Shown: piece by piece, positions 37,233 to 46,255 of the stretch | Layout: every line of letters begins with the position of its first letter | Position numbering within the stretch: position 1 is the stretch's first letter | Source: Abditibacteriota bacterium | GTDB taxonomy: Bacteria > Armatimonadota > UBA5829 | Reading direction: 5' to 3' | Assembly (NCBI GenBank): GCA_017552965.1 | Contig: JAFZNQ010000052.1 | Span: 1 to 64,000, forward strand | DNA: 64,000 bases | Program-made: the position numbers and the translations under genes | Notes under the pieces: model-generated | Databases searched by the model: none | What the model was told of the DNA's origin: nothing | Seen by the model: the letters and a program-made list of their open reading frames with translations, nothing else

Positions 37233-39493
37233 TACAGGCAGTCTATGCCGCTGTAGTATCCCGCAGAGGCCGGATTTTTCCCTGACACCTCCAGCCTCAG
37301 GCGGACCGTCTCGTCCCGGGGGACCACGGTCCCCAGAGGCACCTCTCTGCGCTCCACTCCCGGAGTATAGCAGTCCTCCTCCTTCAGCAGAGTCCCGTCG
37401 GCGTATATCTTCAATATGCCGTAGTCCGGGGCTGTGGTGAGCCACACTGTCAGGTCAAAGGCCTCCCCCGGCTCCGCCGGCAGCAGATATTCCACCATAT
37501 CGCCGGGCTTCTCCCCTTTCACGAAGAGATGGCCGTCTGCGGACCAATAGGGCCCGAAGCCCTTCATGTCCTGCCACCCGGCCTGAAACGGGCCGTCGCT
37601 GCGCTCGTATGCCAGAGCCTCTCCCTCATGATAGCCCGGGGCGTTTTCCGGTCTGAACCAGTCCAGCACAAAGGGGTCTTCGTCGGCCAGTATGGTCAGG
37701 AAATGCCTGCCCGCCGGCAGCTCCGCATTCTCAAAGGGCTGCACCGTCTCCGGGGTCTTTGCGTCTATCCGGGCCACGTATTTGCCGTCTATGACAGCCC
37801 GGGCCTTCCCCATGATCCGCAGGGTCACTCCCGAGGACAGCCCCGACCGGTAATAGACGGCGAAGCAGGTGGCTCTCACCCCCTCGCTGCGGCTCAGCTC
37901 AAAGGGCCTGCCGTAGTCTCCTATGATCTCGCAGCCCGCCGCGCCTGCGTCCTCCGCCTCTATGACCCCCGGGTCTCCCGGCGCATGGGGCAGCCAGCCG
38001 CCTTCGTGGGCTATGTTCCAGCTGACCCCCGGCTCCGCGTAAAAGCAGGTGACCCCGGCGTATTCGGCGGGCTCCGAGTTGCCGGCTCCCCGCTCTATGT
38101 CAAAGACTATCTCCCGTTCAAAGAACACCGAGTCCCCGGTGTAGAGGCGATACATGCTGCATCTGCCCACGCTCTCCGCCAGATAGGTGCAGCCGTAAAG
38201 GGGCAGCGACCTTTCCTCGCCGCTGTAATACCAGCCGCCTCCAAAGCAGTCCTCCGTGCCGGTGCCGTTGTAAAAGGAGCCGTCCCTGCCGTCTATCCGG
38301 GCTATCTCGTCCCCCTCCAGGCAGGCCAGGCCGCTGCGGCAGTCGGTATAGAGCCCCGTGGATATCAGCCGTCCCCTGCCCTTCACGTTCAGCAGGTCAA
38401 AGGGCTTCTGGTCCTTCGAGGCGGGCTTCCGCCTGTTCCACAGGCCGTAAAAGAGGCCGGCGCCCTCCGGGAAGTCTCTCTGCTCCGTCCATATCTCCAC
38501 GGTGAGCCGGGCCTCCCTGCGGCCCTTGTTGTCCACCGACAGGCTCCACTCCCGGGCAAAGGGCATAGGGGCCCAGCAATAGTACTCTCCATTGTCGCTG
38601 CCGAAAAGCAGGCTCCTGACGCCTCCCCTGCCAAAGCCGTCCAGAAAGAAGTCCCCCATGGGGGCAAACACGGTCTCTATGCCGTCGGTCCGGGTCTTCA
38701 GCCACAGGCTCCTGTAAGAGAGCTCCTCGGCCTCCTCCACCCGGATCTTCAGGCCCGCCACCCTGCCGGGGCCGGCTTCGGCAAATACGTCCGTCACGGC
38801 TCCCGGGGCCGCGGTGACCGTCTTCACCGTCCGGGCCGCCCGGGACAGGCCGCCGGGGCATTCCCCGGGCCGCATAAGCGCCTCCGCCGCCTGCTCCAGC
38901 TCCCGCCTGTAGTCCGGGCTGTCAAAGGTCTCGACCTCTGCGCCGGCGGGATACAGCTGATAATTGAAGTGATAAAAGAAGATGGGCTTCGAGCAGCTGA
39001 TGACGCAGCGCTCCCGGAAAGGGATAGGGGCGCAGGTCACCACGCCGCCCATGGCGGTCTCGCTCAGGCCCTTGATAAAGGGATACACGCTGCCGTCCCC
39101 AAAGGCCCGGTAGTTGGGCGCCGAAATGGCCTTGCGGCCGTCTATCTCTATCTCAAAATCGGCGTCGAGGCCGCTCCACACGGGGAACCAGATACGCTTC
39201 ACGGCCCCGGGCCCCCGCTGGTCAAAGACCACCCAGCGGCCCTTTTCTTCCCTCACTGTGCTGTAGAGGCCGTCAAAGCCGTCGTTGTTGCCGCCGGTGC
39301 GGTCATAGCTGGAAAAGAGGCGGCTCTCGGCGCCGCCCAGCAGAGGCAGCAGCTCCGGGTCCCACAGCTCCCGGGGGCTCCCCGCGGGCGCTCCGGCGGC
39401 AGACAGGGCTGCCGGCAGGACGCAGGCTATGAGCAGCATGAGCAAAAGTCCCGGGAGCAGTCTCCCGGCGGCCGGGCGTCGGTCTTGATACAT
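37205..39493 (-). CDS. Secreted DUF2961 (GH172-type) glycosidase-like protein
   Basis: 762 residues with a signal peptide (hydrophobic core LLPGLLLMLLIACVLPAAL). The DUF2961 signature is present: SYDRTGGNNDGF near residue 60, then GPGAVKRIWFP, and later NGTGTEDCFGGGWYYSGE. DUF2961 proteins are classified as GH172, with known activities on fructofuranose or arabinofuranose linkages; this substrate is unknown. A C-terminal carbohydrate-binding-like beta domain follows (about 600-750). ATG 39493 has AAGGAGG upstream. Its 3' end overlaps cysK tail to tail by 28 bp. It is last in a long minus-strand run but has its own possible -10. Confidence 0.87.
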   Translation of the reverse strand: MYQDRRPAAGRLLPGLLLMLLIACVLPAALSAAGAPAGSPRELWDPELLPLLGGAESRLFSSYDRTGGNNDGFDGLYSTVREEKGRWVVFDQRGPGAVKRIWFPVWSGLDADFEIEIDGRKAISAPNYRAFGDGSVYPFIKGLSETAMGGVVTCAPIPFRERCVISCSKPIFFYHFNYQLYPAGAEVETFDSPDYRRELEQAAEALMRPGECPGGLSRAARTVKTVTAAPGAVTDVFAEAGPGRVAGLKIRVEEAEELSYRSLWLKTRTDGIETVFAPMGDFFLDGFGRGGVRSLLFGSDNGEYYCWAPMPFAREWSLSVDNKGRREARLTVEIWTEQRDFPEGAGLFYGLWNRRKPASKDQKPFDLLNVKGRGRLISTGLYTDCRSGLACLEGDEIARIDGRDGSFYNGTGTEDCFGGGWYYSGEERSLPLYGCTYLAESVGRCSMYRLYTGDSVFFEREIVFDIERGAGNSEPAEYAGVTCFYAEPGVSWNIAHEGGWLPHAPGDPGVIEAEDAGAAGCEIIGDYGRPFELSRSEGVRATCFAVYYRSGLSSGVTLRIMGKARAVIDGKYVARIDAKTPETVQPFENAELPAGRHFLTILADEDPFVLDWFRPENAPGYHEGEALAYERSDGPFQAGWQDMKGFGPYWSADGHLFVKGEKPGDMVEYLLPAEPGEAFDLTVWLTTAPDYGILKIYADGTLLKEEDCYTPGVERREVPLGTVVPRDETVRLRLEVSGKNPASAGYYSGIDCLYQSKRGVEK

Positions 39494-39527
39494 AACAGGT
39501 GTTCCTCCTTGGAGCATATCCGTCTTC

Positions 39528-39533
39528 ATTATA
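39528..39533 (-). promoter_or_regulatory. Probable -10 box of the GH172 gene
   Basis: TATAAT on the minus strand, 35 bp before the start codon; no clear -35. Confidence 0.4.
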
Positions 39534-39565
39534 TCAGTTATGCCGGCCCGGATAGCCGGGGAGGC

Positions 39566-39598
39566 AAAAAAAAGGACGCCGGAAGTCTTCTTCCGGCG
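39566..39598 (-). terminator. Terminator after the NAGPA-like gene
   Basis: Perfect stem CGCCGGAAG (39577-39585) / CTTCCGGCG (39590-39598), then TCC and eight T residues on the minus strand. Confidence 0.85.
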
Positions 39599-39607
39599 CT
39601 CCGGGCG

Positions 39608-41239
39608 TCAAAATACAAAGCTCTGTTCAAAGCTCCCTATGCTGAAGGTGACGCTCCGCTCGCCCTCCGGGGCCTCCCACACAGCGTCAAACACGGAGGC
39701 TCCCATGCTGTCCGTGGTGTGCCTCAGCCGGCCGGTGACTCCGCCCTCCAGCTTCACGAACACGGGGGAATATATCATGGGGTGCCCCGCCTTGTCCAGC
39801 AGTCTGAAATACACCCGGGATATCTTCCGCTCCGGGTCGTAGTAGGACACCTTGCACTCCGCCTTGTCCAGAGGAGCCGCGGACACCTCCACGGGCCAGG
39901 AATACCTGACTCCGTCATACACAAAGCCCACGGTCCCCCGGGAGGACACGGAGCAGGTGCGCAGCATATTGTCCGTCAGGGTGTAGCCTATGCCGCCTCC
40001 GGTGCCCCAGACCAGCCGGTCCGGGTCCGCGTCGTCGGGCAGGGGCAGGCTGTACACCTGATCCGCCCGATACACAGTGCCCGCCAGCCCCGGGTCAAAG
40101 TCTATGGGGGTCCCCCGGTAGTCCGACAGCACGGTGAGGCAGTCCGCCACCGCCCTCTCGGTCCTTTCGGAGGGGGAATTCAGCACCAGACCGAACACGG
40201 ACAGAGCCGTGGAGCCGCCGCCGTCCAGATTCATGGCGTCCCGGGCCCCGGCGGCTATCATCAGCGCCGCCAGCTCGCTCAGGGTGGCTCCCTGAGAATG
40301 CTTTTGCCTGCCGTCCACGGTCATGATGATGAGGGTCTTGCGGTCTGCCGAGAAGCCTACGGCGCTGCGGGGAGCCCTCCCCTTCAGTATGTCCGCCTTG
40401 AAGCCTTCCCGCTCCCCGGTGACGAACACGGCGCCGTTGCGCACCAGCTGAGGGCCGCCGCCCACGGCGTTGACCACTCCGCTCCATTCGTCCGACAGGC
40501 CCAGGGTCAGGGTCACGGTATCCCCGGCGTGGAGAGCCTCGCAGAGCCGGGTCCCCAGCTCGCCTCCGGCGGACAGCACAAAGCAGCCCTTGGGTATGGG
40601 GGTATTCACCGAGGAAGGTCGCACCTCCAGGACCTGCAGACTTCTGCCGCTGACCAGATGCAGGGCGCCGTCCCCGTCCTCGGGCTTCAGCACCGCGTCC
40701 GCCGCCGCGTATTTGCTGCGGGTGGTGGGCCCCATATGGCCGGTGTAGAGTATCCTCTCCCCCTGATTGCGGGCCCTGTCTATGCCGGTGACGTCCAGCC
40801 TCTCCCCGGAGGCGGTGATGATACAGCCGTTGAACTCCGGCACGCCCATATATATTTTGTTTCCGGCGTCAAAGCCTATGACGGTCCGGCCGTAGCCCGG
40901 CTCGCTCAGCAGCTCCCCGTCCCTCAGACACAGGTTCAGGGGGTCTCTGAAGCCGTTCATGATAAAGTAGTCGGCGTTGACGCCCACCACGGCGGAGCCG
41001 GTCATACTGCTGACGCCCTGTCTGCCCGTAGAGGACACGGTCTCGTCCCCCAGAGCCGTCTTCACGTGTATATCCGGGCGGCTCAGGTCCACCCGCACCG
41101 TGTTCACCACCAGGGGGTTTGTCCCGGTGGTCACGGTCTGCTCCAGGGTCACCCCCGGCACTATGGTCTTTTGGGGCCCGGCAAAGGCCGCCGCCGTCAG
41201 AGTGAGCAGCAGGGCCGTCAGGCACAGCATCCTCTTCAT
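39608..41239 (-). CDS. Secreted phosphodiester glycosidase-family (NAGPA) protein
   Basis: 543 residues, signal peptide MKRMLCLTALLLTLTAAAFA. The NAGPA domain (N-acetylglucosamine-1-phosphodiester alpha-N-acetylglucosaminidase family) is clear: VVGVNADYFIMNG, NAVGGGPQLVRNG, RSAVGFSADRKTLIIMTVDG, and AGARDAMNLDGGGSTAL. Members cut sugar-phosphodiester bonds in envelope glycans. The C-terminal region of about 150 residues looks like beta-sandwich domains. ATG 41239 shares ATGA with the tsaB stop, so translation is coupled; upstream in-frame starts lie inside tsaB. Confidence 0.88.
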   Translation of the reverse strand: MKRMLCLTALLLTLTAAAFAGPQKTIVPGVTLEQTVTTGTNPLVVNTVRVDLSRPDIHVKTALGDETVSSTGRQGVSSMTGSAVVGVNADYFIMNGFRDPLNLCLRDGELLSEPGYGRTVIGFDAGNKIYMGVPEFNGCIITASGERLDVTGIDRARNQGERILYTGHMGPTTRSKYAAADAVLKPEDGDGALHLVSGRSLQVLEVRPSSVNTPIPKGCFVLSAGGELGTRLCEALHAGDTVTLTLGLSDEWSGVVNAVGGGPQLVRNGAVFVTGEREGFKADILKGRAPRSAVGFSADRKTLIIMTVDGRQKHSQGATLSELAALMIAAGARDAMNLDGGGSTALSVFGLVLNSPSERTERAVADCLTVLSDYRGTPIDFDPGLAGTVYRADQVYSLPLPDDADPDRLVWGTGGGIGYTLTDNMLRTCSVSSRGTVGFVYDGVRYSWPVEVSAAPLDKAECKVSYYDPERKISRVYFRLLDKAGHPMIYSPVFVKLEGGVTGRLRHTTDSMGASVFDAVWEAPEGERSVTFSIGSFEQSFVF

Positions 41240-41937
41240 TTTGCTTCCCGGGCCTCCTTTCTCAATACGGGGGTGGGCTTTTTGATATACATGGGGACCA
41301 GCAGGGCCGGGTCGTCGCTGTCGCCGGCCTCCAGCCTCTCCAGAGCCAGAGCGTTCACGGACATGCCCCGGACAAAGTCGCACACCTTGTCAGCAAAGCC
41401 TGCCCGGGCCCCCAGGGCCGCCTCTATCTGCTCCCGGTGCTTCCGGCAGCCGGAGCCGACGAACACCACTTCCTCCGGTCTCTCCGCGAGACGGGGCAGC
41501 AGGCCGCCTATGGCTTCTATCCTGTAGTCCTCCTGCTCCCGCAGGCCGCTGTCAAAGAGGCACCAGTACACCTCGTCCGCCCGGGCGTAGATCATGGAGC
41601 ACACCAGAGTCCCCGGCCGCGCATAGCCAACGTTTTTCGCCAGAGCCTTCAGGGTGGGCACTCCCGCCACGGGTATGCCCATGGCAAAGGCCAGGGTCTT
41701 GGCGCAGGTGATGCCTATACGCAGGCCCGTGAAGGACCCGGGGCCCAGGGACACTCCTACGCCTCCTATGTCCCCCATCTCCAGACCGGAGCCGTGGACC
41801 AGCTCCTCTATGCCGGGGGTCAGGCGCCTCAGCAGGCCCATGTTGTGGGCAAAATGGTATTCGGCCAGGACCTCCGGGCCGTCCGACAGGCACACGGAGG
41901 ATATGCCGGCCGAGGATTCTATTCCCAATACTATCAT
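41236..41937 (-). CDS. tsaB: tRNA threonylcarbamoyladenosine biosynthesis protein TsaB
   Basis: 233 residues of the ASKHA fold. TsaB dimerises with TsaD to make the t6A modification on ANN-decoding tRNAs. Signatures: IVLGIESSAGISSVCL at the start, GVSLGPGSFTGLRIGITCAK near 62, and VPTLKALA near 94. It overlaps tsaE by 4 bp (ATGA), forming the usual tsaE-tsaB pair. TsaD and TsaC are not in the window. Confidence 0.94.
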   Translation of the reverse strand: MIVLGIESSAGISSVCLSDGPEVLAEYHFAHNMGLLRRLTPGIEELVHGSGLEMGDIGGVGVSLGPGSFTGLRIGITCAKTLAFAMGIPVAGVPTLKALAKNVGYARPGTLVCSMIYARADEVYWCLFDSGLREQEDYRIEAIGGLLPRLAERPEEVVFVGSGCRKHREQIEAALGARAGFADKVCDFVRGMSVNALALERLEAGDSDDPALLVPMYIKKPTPVLRKEAREAK

Positions 41938-42395
41938 GACTGCAGGTATTCCTCTTTTATAGTGTCAAAAAAGCTCTCCGGGAGATAGTCCGAGGCAAAG
42001 GTGATGCGCCTCTCCTCATCCCCCAGTATCTCAAAGCGAAGGGCTATATGCCCTTCGGGCAGGGCCTCAAAGCGCTCGCTCCACTCCACCGCCGTGACGG
42101 CTTCGGACCGGACGTATTCCTCCAGGCCCAGATCGTCTATATCCTCCTGCCCCTCCAGCCTGTAGAGGTCCGCGTGGCACAGCCTCCTGTCTCCGGAGTG
42201 CTCGTGGATCAGGGTGAAGGTGGGCGAATGGACGTCTTCTCCTATACCCAGGCCCCGGGCCAGCCCCTTGGTAAAGGTGGTCTTGCCGGCTCCCATCCCT
42301 CCGAAATAGAGGATCAGGGTCCCGGGCTCCAGATGCCGGGCAAATATCTCCCCCAGACGCATGCTGTCCGCGGGACTGTGTGTGATCATTTCCAT
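41934..42395 (-). CDS. tsaE: tRNA threonylcarbamoyladenosine biosynthesis ATPase TsaE
   Basis: 153 residues, P-loop ATPase that drives turnover of the TsaBD complex. Walker A is FGGMGAGKTTFTKGLARGLG (about 31-50); the HSPTFTLIHEH segment and the HADLYRLEG strand follow. The start at 42395 overlaps the thiL end by 10 bp; ATG 42389 is an alternative. The C-terminal extension (IKEEYLQS) overlaps the tsaB start. Confidence 0.94.
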   Translation of the reverse strand: MEMITHSPADSMRLGEIFARHLEPGTLILYFGGMGAGKTTFTKGLARGLGIGEDVHSPTFTLIHEHSGDRRLCHADLYRLEGQEDIDDLGLEEYVRSEAVTAVEWSERFEALPEGHIALRFEILGDEERRITFASDYLPESFFDTIKEEYLQS

Positions 42396-43366
42396 GGGCT
42401 CTCTTCCGTAAAATGCTGCCAGCCCTCCGGCAGGCCTCCCGGCCGGCCGGTCAGCTCCGCCTTCGCCGGGCCGGCGGTCATGACGCCCAGCCTGTGGCAG
42501 GGCACTCCATGCTCCTTCATGACGTCTGCTATCCTGCCCCGGTCCTCCGGGGCCGCTGTGACCAGCAGACCGTAATCCTCACCGCCGGCAAGAGCCAGCC
42601 TCAGGGGGTCCTCCCCCGTGTCCCGGCAGTATTCCAGCAGGGGCTCCCACAAGGGGATAAGCTCCTCCTCCAGCCGGGCTCCCAGGCCCGAGGCGGCGCA
42701 GATGGCCCCCAGGTCCTTGGAGATGCCGTCGGAGGCGTCCATCATGGCGTGGGCCAGGTCCGCTATGAGGGGGGAGCACGTCACCGGCTCCGGCAGCAGA
42801 TGCTTTTTCACCGGCTCCGGCCAGCGCTCCAGGGCTGCCTTCCGGCCCAGTCGGGTCAGGGCTCCCAGTCCCGCCGCCGAGGCCCCGGGGGTGCCGCAGT
42901 AGAGTATGTCGTCTCCCTCCCGGGCTCCCGACCGGAACACGGGCCTGCGGGCAGTGCCCGTGACAGTGATGCTGATGACTATGCTGCCCGACCTGACCGT
43001 GTCCCCGCCGCATATGACGGCGCCGCAGGGGCCCAGACAGTCGCTCATGCCTTTGTAGAGCTCCTCCAGAAAGGCCGCGTCCGCCTCCGGCAGTCCCACG
43101 GACACAAAGGCCCAGCGGGGCTCGCCGCCCATGGCGGCCACGTCGCTGACGTTCACCGCGGCAGCCTTCCGGCCCAGCTCCCGGGGAGTAGCGTATTCCA
43201 TCAGGAAATGGGTGCCCTCGCAGAGCATGTCGCAGGTGGTCACCAGAGACAGGCCCCCGGGGCCGGGATATACGGCGCAGTCGTCGCCTATGCCATACAG
43301 GTCTCCCTGCCGGCCTTCCGCGCCGTAGCGGGCCGCTATGCCTATGAGCTCTTCTTCTCTCTGCAT
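42386..43366 (-). CDS. thiL: Thiamine-monophosphate kinase
   Basis: 326 residues. It phosphorylates thiamine monophosphate to the active diphosphate. AIR-synthase-like fold with GIGDDCAVYPG near residue 26, TTCDMLCEGTHFL, AAVNVSDVAAMGG, CGGDTVRSG, and the late MMDASDGISKDLG. ATG 43366 has AAGGAG upstream and lies 25 bp inside the end of the UroD-like gene. It is commonly found before tsaE in bacteria, as here. Confidence 0.93.
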   Translation of the reverse strand: MQREEELIGIAARYGAEGRQGDLYGIGDDCAVYPGPGGLSLVTTCDMLCEGTHFLMEYATPRELGRKAAAVNVSDVAAMGGEPRWAFVSVGLPEADAAFLEELYKGMSDCLGPCGAVICGGDTVRSGSIVISITVTGTARRPVFRSGAREGDDILYCGTPGASAAGLGALTRLGRKAALERWPEPVKKHLLPEPVTCSPLIADLAHAMMDASDGISKDLGAICAASGLGARLEEELIPLWEPLLEYCRDTGEDPLRLALAGGEDYGLLVTAAPEDRGRIADVMKEHGVPCHRLGVMTAGPAKAELTGRPGGLPEGWQHFTEESPWK

Positions 43367-44415
43367 GGTTCTTCTCCTTCGGGCCCGGCGTCATACATGG
43401 CCAGCGCGTTGTCCACCGGGGTGTTGTCCTGCAGCATGTGGGTGGGCGCCAGGGCGTAGCCCCGGCCGTAGGTCCGGACCGTGTCCCGGCATATTTCGCG
43501 GACCTGTGCGGGAGTGGCCTCCGCCAGCATGGCTGTGGAGATGCTCCCGTGAAAGGCCAGCCGCGGAGCAAACCGGTCCCTCAGGTATCGGGGGCTCATG
43601 TCCGCCGCCTCCGGCTGCAGGGTGTCCACCACGTCCACTCCCATATCTATGAATGCTTCGAAGGCCCAGGACGAAGAGCCGCAGCTGTGCATCATCACGG
43701 CTGCTCCCGCCTCCCGGGCCGCGTCTATAAACGGCTGATGTCTGGGCCTGATATGCCTCTCAAACAGCTCCGGGCTTATGAGGGGCGCGTGCTGGGTGCC
43801 CAGGTCCTCTCCGGTCCACAGGCAGTCCAGAGCCCCGCCGGCCGCCGCCAGAGCCCGGCGCAGGTTTTCCAGCTGCGTCTCCAGCCGGCGGTCTATATAG
43901 GTGAGCACCGCCCTGTCGTCGGTGGCCAGGCCTATGAGGGTCTGCTCCATGCCCATGATCATGCCGGTGGCGTTGATGACGTCGGGCATATTCACGTAGC
44001 ACACGTAGTATTCCCCGGCCTGCCGGCAGGCCTCGCCAAAGGCCCGGTAGTCAAAGTCCTCCGGGTCCGGCATGGGCCACCGGAGAGCCGTCTCCGTGTC
44101 CAGACCCGCCAGGGGAAAGTCGCAGTAGTCCATGTAGCCGCCGTATTCGTTGGGTATCCAGCGGCACCTGACCCCGTAGCAGGGGTCCACCAGCCTGCCC
44201 TCTTCTTCCGGGTGGAGCCTGGGGCCCGTGTAGGCCAGGCCCACGGTGCGAAAGTCCACTCCCAGGGCCCTCAAAAGGCCCTCCGTGTCCTCCGGCTCCA
44301 GGCCCAGCCGGGCCTTGAGCCGCCGGTCTATATGGGCGTTGGCCAGATAGTTCCGGGGGACCCGGTCCGCCTCTTCGTAGCCAAAGGTCCTGCGGACCCT
44401 CTCTTTGCTCGTCAT
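43342..44415 (-). CDS. Uroporphyrinogen decarboxylase-family protein, second paralog
   Basis: 357 residues, URO-D fold (MTSKERVRRTFGYEEADRVP at the start; RHQPFIDAAREAGAAVMMHSCG later). It keeps H-x-C (HSCG near residue 243) but has no later cysteine where the MtaA-type paralog at 20158 has one; instead it reads APTHMLQDNTPVDN, a form common in uncharacterised URO-D-like proteins. Haem synthesis is not supported by context. It begins 3 bp after the U-tract of the plsX terminator, with no Shine-Dalgarno site visible. It overlaps thiL by 25 bp. Confidence 0.78.
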   Translation of the reverse strand: MTSKERVRRTFGYEEADRVPRNYLANAHIDRRLKARLGLEPEDTEGLLRALGVDFRTVGLAYTGPRLHPEEEGRLVDPCYGVRCRWIPNEYGGYMDYCDFPLAGLDTETALRWPMPDPEDFDYRAFGEACRQAGEYYVCYVNMPDVINATGMIMGMEQTLIGLATDDRAVLTYIDRRLETQLENLRRALAAAGGALDCLWTGEDLGTQHAPLISPELFERHIRPRHQPFIDAAREAGAAVMMHSCGSSSWAFEAFIDMGVDVVDTLQPEAADMSPRYLRDRFAPRLAFHGSISTAMLAEATPAQVREICRDTVRTYGRGYALAPTHMLQDNTPVDNALAMYDAGPEGEEPCREKKSS

Positions 44416-44418
44416 GAT

Positions 44419-44444
44419 AAAAAAATAGCAGCCACGTTGGCTGC
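44419..44444 (-). terminator. Terminator/attenuator between plsX and the UroD-like gene
   Basis: Stem GCAGCCA (44428-44434) / TGGCTGC (44438-44444) with a 3-nt loop, then TA and seven T residues on the minus strand. Confidence 0.78.
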
Positions 44445-44460
44445 GCTGTATCCCGGTGGC

Positions 44461-45468
44461 CTACTGGGCCGACAGGGTCTCCTTTACCTCGGCGGCGCAC
44501 TCGGATATGGACTGCACCAGCCGGCTCTCCGCCGCCGTCTTGGCCGCCTTCACGGCGTTGCACACCGCCTTGGCGTTGCTGCGGCCGTGGCCTATGATGC
44601 ACACCCCGTTGATACCCAGCAGGGGCGCTCCGCCGTATTCGGTGTAGTCCAGCTTTTTCTTGATGTAGCTCAGGACGGGAGCCATCATGATAAAGGGGAT
44701 GCCGCAGAGGATATTTTTCTTGATGGCGTTCTTGAGGATGGTCTTGAAAAAGGCGCCCATGCCCTCCGCCACCTTAAGGGTGACGTTGCCGGTAAAGCCG
44801 TCGGTCACTATGACGTCGGCATAGTTGTCGCAGATCTGCCGGCCCTCTATGTTGCCTATAAAGTTCAGGGAGCTCTTTTTCAGCAGCTGGTGGGTGGCCT
44901 TGGTGACCTCGTTGCCCTTGCTCTCCTCCTCTCCTATGGACAGGAGGGCCACCTTGGGGCTCCGGAGCTTCAGCACCTTCTGGGCGTATATGCTGCCCAT
45001 ATAGGCAAATTCCACCAGATTCCGGGGGGTGCAGTCCGCCACCGCGCCCAGATCCAGCACGATGGAGGGACCGTCTATGCCGGGGAACACCGAGGATATG
45101 GCCGGCCGGTGGATACCGGGCACCCGGCCTATCTTCAGAGTGGCCACCGACATGGTGGCAGCCGTATTGCCCACGCCTACCATGGCGTCGGCCTCGCCGC
45201 TGCGTACCAGCTCGGCGCAACGGACCAGGGACGCATCCTTTTTGGTGCGGATGGCGTCCACGTGGTCGTCCATCCTGATGACCTCTGTGGCGTTGACAAC
45301 GGAGATGCGGGGGCTGTCGGCGAACCGGGCGGGGATACAGGCCCTGATGGCCTCCTCCTGCCCTACCAGGATGGCGTCCACGTCATAGAGCTCGGTGGCT
45401 CTGCAGACTCCGCGCACTATCTCCCGGGGGGCAAAATCGCCGCCCATGGCATCTACCGCTATCTTCAT
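44461..45468 (-). CDS. plsX: Phosphate acyltransferase PlsX
   Basis: 335 residues. It makes acyl-phosphate from acyl-ACP for phospholipid synthesis. Typical start KIAVDAMGGDFAP, then SGEADAMVGVGNTAA, LDLGAVADCTPRNLVEFAYMG, LLSIGEEESKGN, and VTDGFTGNVTLKVAEG. It follows rpmF by 7 bp, the widely conserved yceD-rpmF-plsX order. A terminator follows; fabH and other fab genes are not next to it here. Confidence 0.96.
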   Translation of the reverse strand: MKIAVDAMGGDFAPREIVRGVCRATELYDVDAILVGQEEAIRACIPARFADSPRISVVNATEVIRMDDHVDAIRTKKDASLVRCAELVRSGEADAMVGVGNTAATMSVATLKIGRVPGIHRPAISSVFPGIDGPSIVLDLGAVADCTPRNLVEFAYMGSIYAQKVLKLRSPKVALLSIGEEESKGNEVTKATHQLLKKSSLNFIGNIEGRQICDNYADVIVTDGFTGNVTLKVAEGMGAFFKTILKNAIKKNILCGIPFIMMAPVLSYIKKKLDYTEYGGAPLLGINGVCIIGHGRSNAKAVCNAVKAAKTAAESRLVQSISECAAEVKETLSAQ

Positions 45469-45475
45469 CCGGTCC

Positions 45476-45676
45476 CTATTCCTCTTCCGCAGCGGCCTTG
45501 GTCTTGATCTTCAGGACCTGTCTGCCGTCATAGTAGCCGCAGGCAGGGCACGCCGTATGAGGCATACAGGCGGCATGGCATCTGGGGCATTCGGTGACTG
45601 TCACGGGAGACAGCTTGTAATGAGTCCTTCTCAGTCTGGTTCTCTGATTTGAGTGTCGTCTTTTAGGTAGTGGCAT
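45476..45676 (-). CDS. rpmF: 50S ribosomal protein L32
   Basis: 66 residues. Start MPLPKRRHSNQRTRLRRTHY is typical of L32, and four cysteines form the zinc ribbon (CPRCHAACMPHTACPACGYY; the last CxxC near 45-48). The C-terminus (KIKTKAAAEEE) is slightly longer than usual. Second gene of the DUF177-rpmF-plsX unit. Confidence 0.96.
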   Translation of the reverse strand: MPLPKRRHSNQRTRLRRTHYKLSPVTVTECPRCHAACMPHTACPACGYYDGRQVLKIKTKAAAEEE

Positions 45677-45697
45677 GTCGTAACTCCAAATATGTGA

Positions 45698-46219
45698 TTA
45701 TTCCGTTTTATCCCTGATCAGCTCGGCGAGGCTGGCAAAGGCCGACCCGCCGTCGTCGCTCTTGCAGGAGCAGGCGCCCAGGTTCAGATTGGCGCCGCAC
45801 GTGGGGCAAAGCCCCTTGCAGTCGGGACTGCACACCCCCCAGGCCGGAGCCTGCAGGATGATGCACTGCCTCAGCAGCTCGCTGAGGTCAAACACGTTGT
45901 CCCTGAAAATGGGGTGGTCACCGTCGTCCAGATACAGCTCGTCGTCGCAGAGCTCTTCTCCGAGAGGGAGCACCTCGTCTATGTCGTCCCCCACGGCTAT
46001 CCTGTAGGGCTCCAGACAGCGGCTGCACACGCAGCTCAGCTCCGTGTCAAAGCGGCCCCGGACGCAGATGGACGACCCGGTGTTGGAAAAGGTGAGCTTT
46101 CCCGTGATCTCCGTATCGCTGACGAGCTCGTCGGACAACTTGCCCAGAGGCTCCTCGCGCAACACGTAGGTATAACGCTTGCCCGAACAAAGAGCTATCT
46201 CATTCAAATCCAGCTTCAC
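45698..46219 (-). CDS. DUF177 family protein (YceD-like)
   Basis: 173 residues. The start is best at GTG 46219 (VKLDLNEIAL), with GGGAGGTG about 5 nt upstream; a longer frame from 46249 would place this ribosome site inside the gene. The DUF177 core is SCVCSRCLEPYRI with the expected paired cysteines. The C-terminus (CKGLCPTCGANLNLGACSC) is a second cysteine pair cluster, and together they likely bind zinc. YceD-like proteins are linked to large-subunit rRNA processing in some bacteria. Promoter at 46256-46284. Confidence 0.88.
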   Translation of the reverse strand: MKLDLNEIALCSGKRYTYVLREEPLGKLSDELVSDTEITGKLTFSNTGSSICVRGRFDTELSCVCSRCLEPYRIAVGDDIDEVLPLGEELCDDELYLDDGDHPIFRDNVFDLSELLRQCIILQAPAWGVCSPDCKGLCPTCGANLNLGACSCKSDDGGSAFASLAELIRDKTE

Positions 46220-46255
46220 AAGACACCTCCCGTCTGAACAAACAGACACTTATAT

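Noticed and set aside
37529-41527. Very long plus-strand open frame opposite the GH172 and NAGPA-like genes
   Set aside because: It is antisense to two well-supported secreted proteins, has no ribosome site and gives a low-complexity Gly/His/Val/Leu-rich product. It results from codon bias on the other strand.
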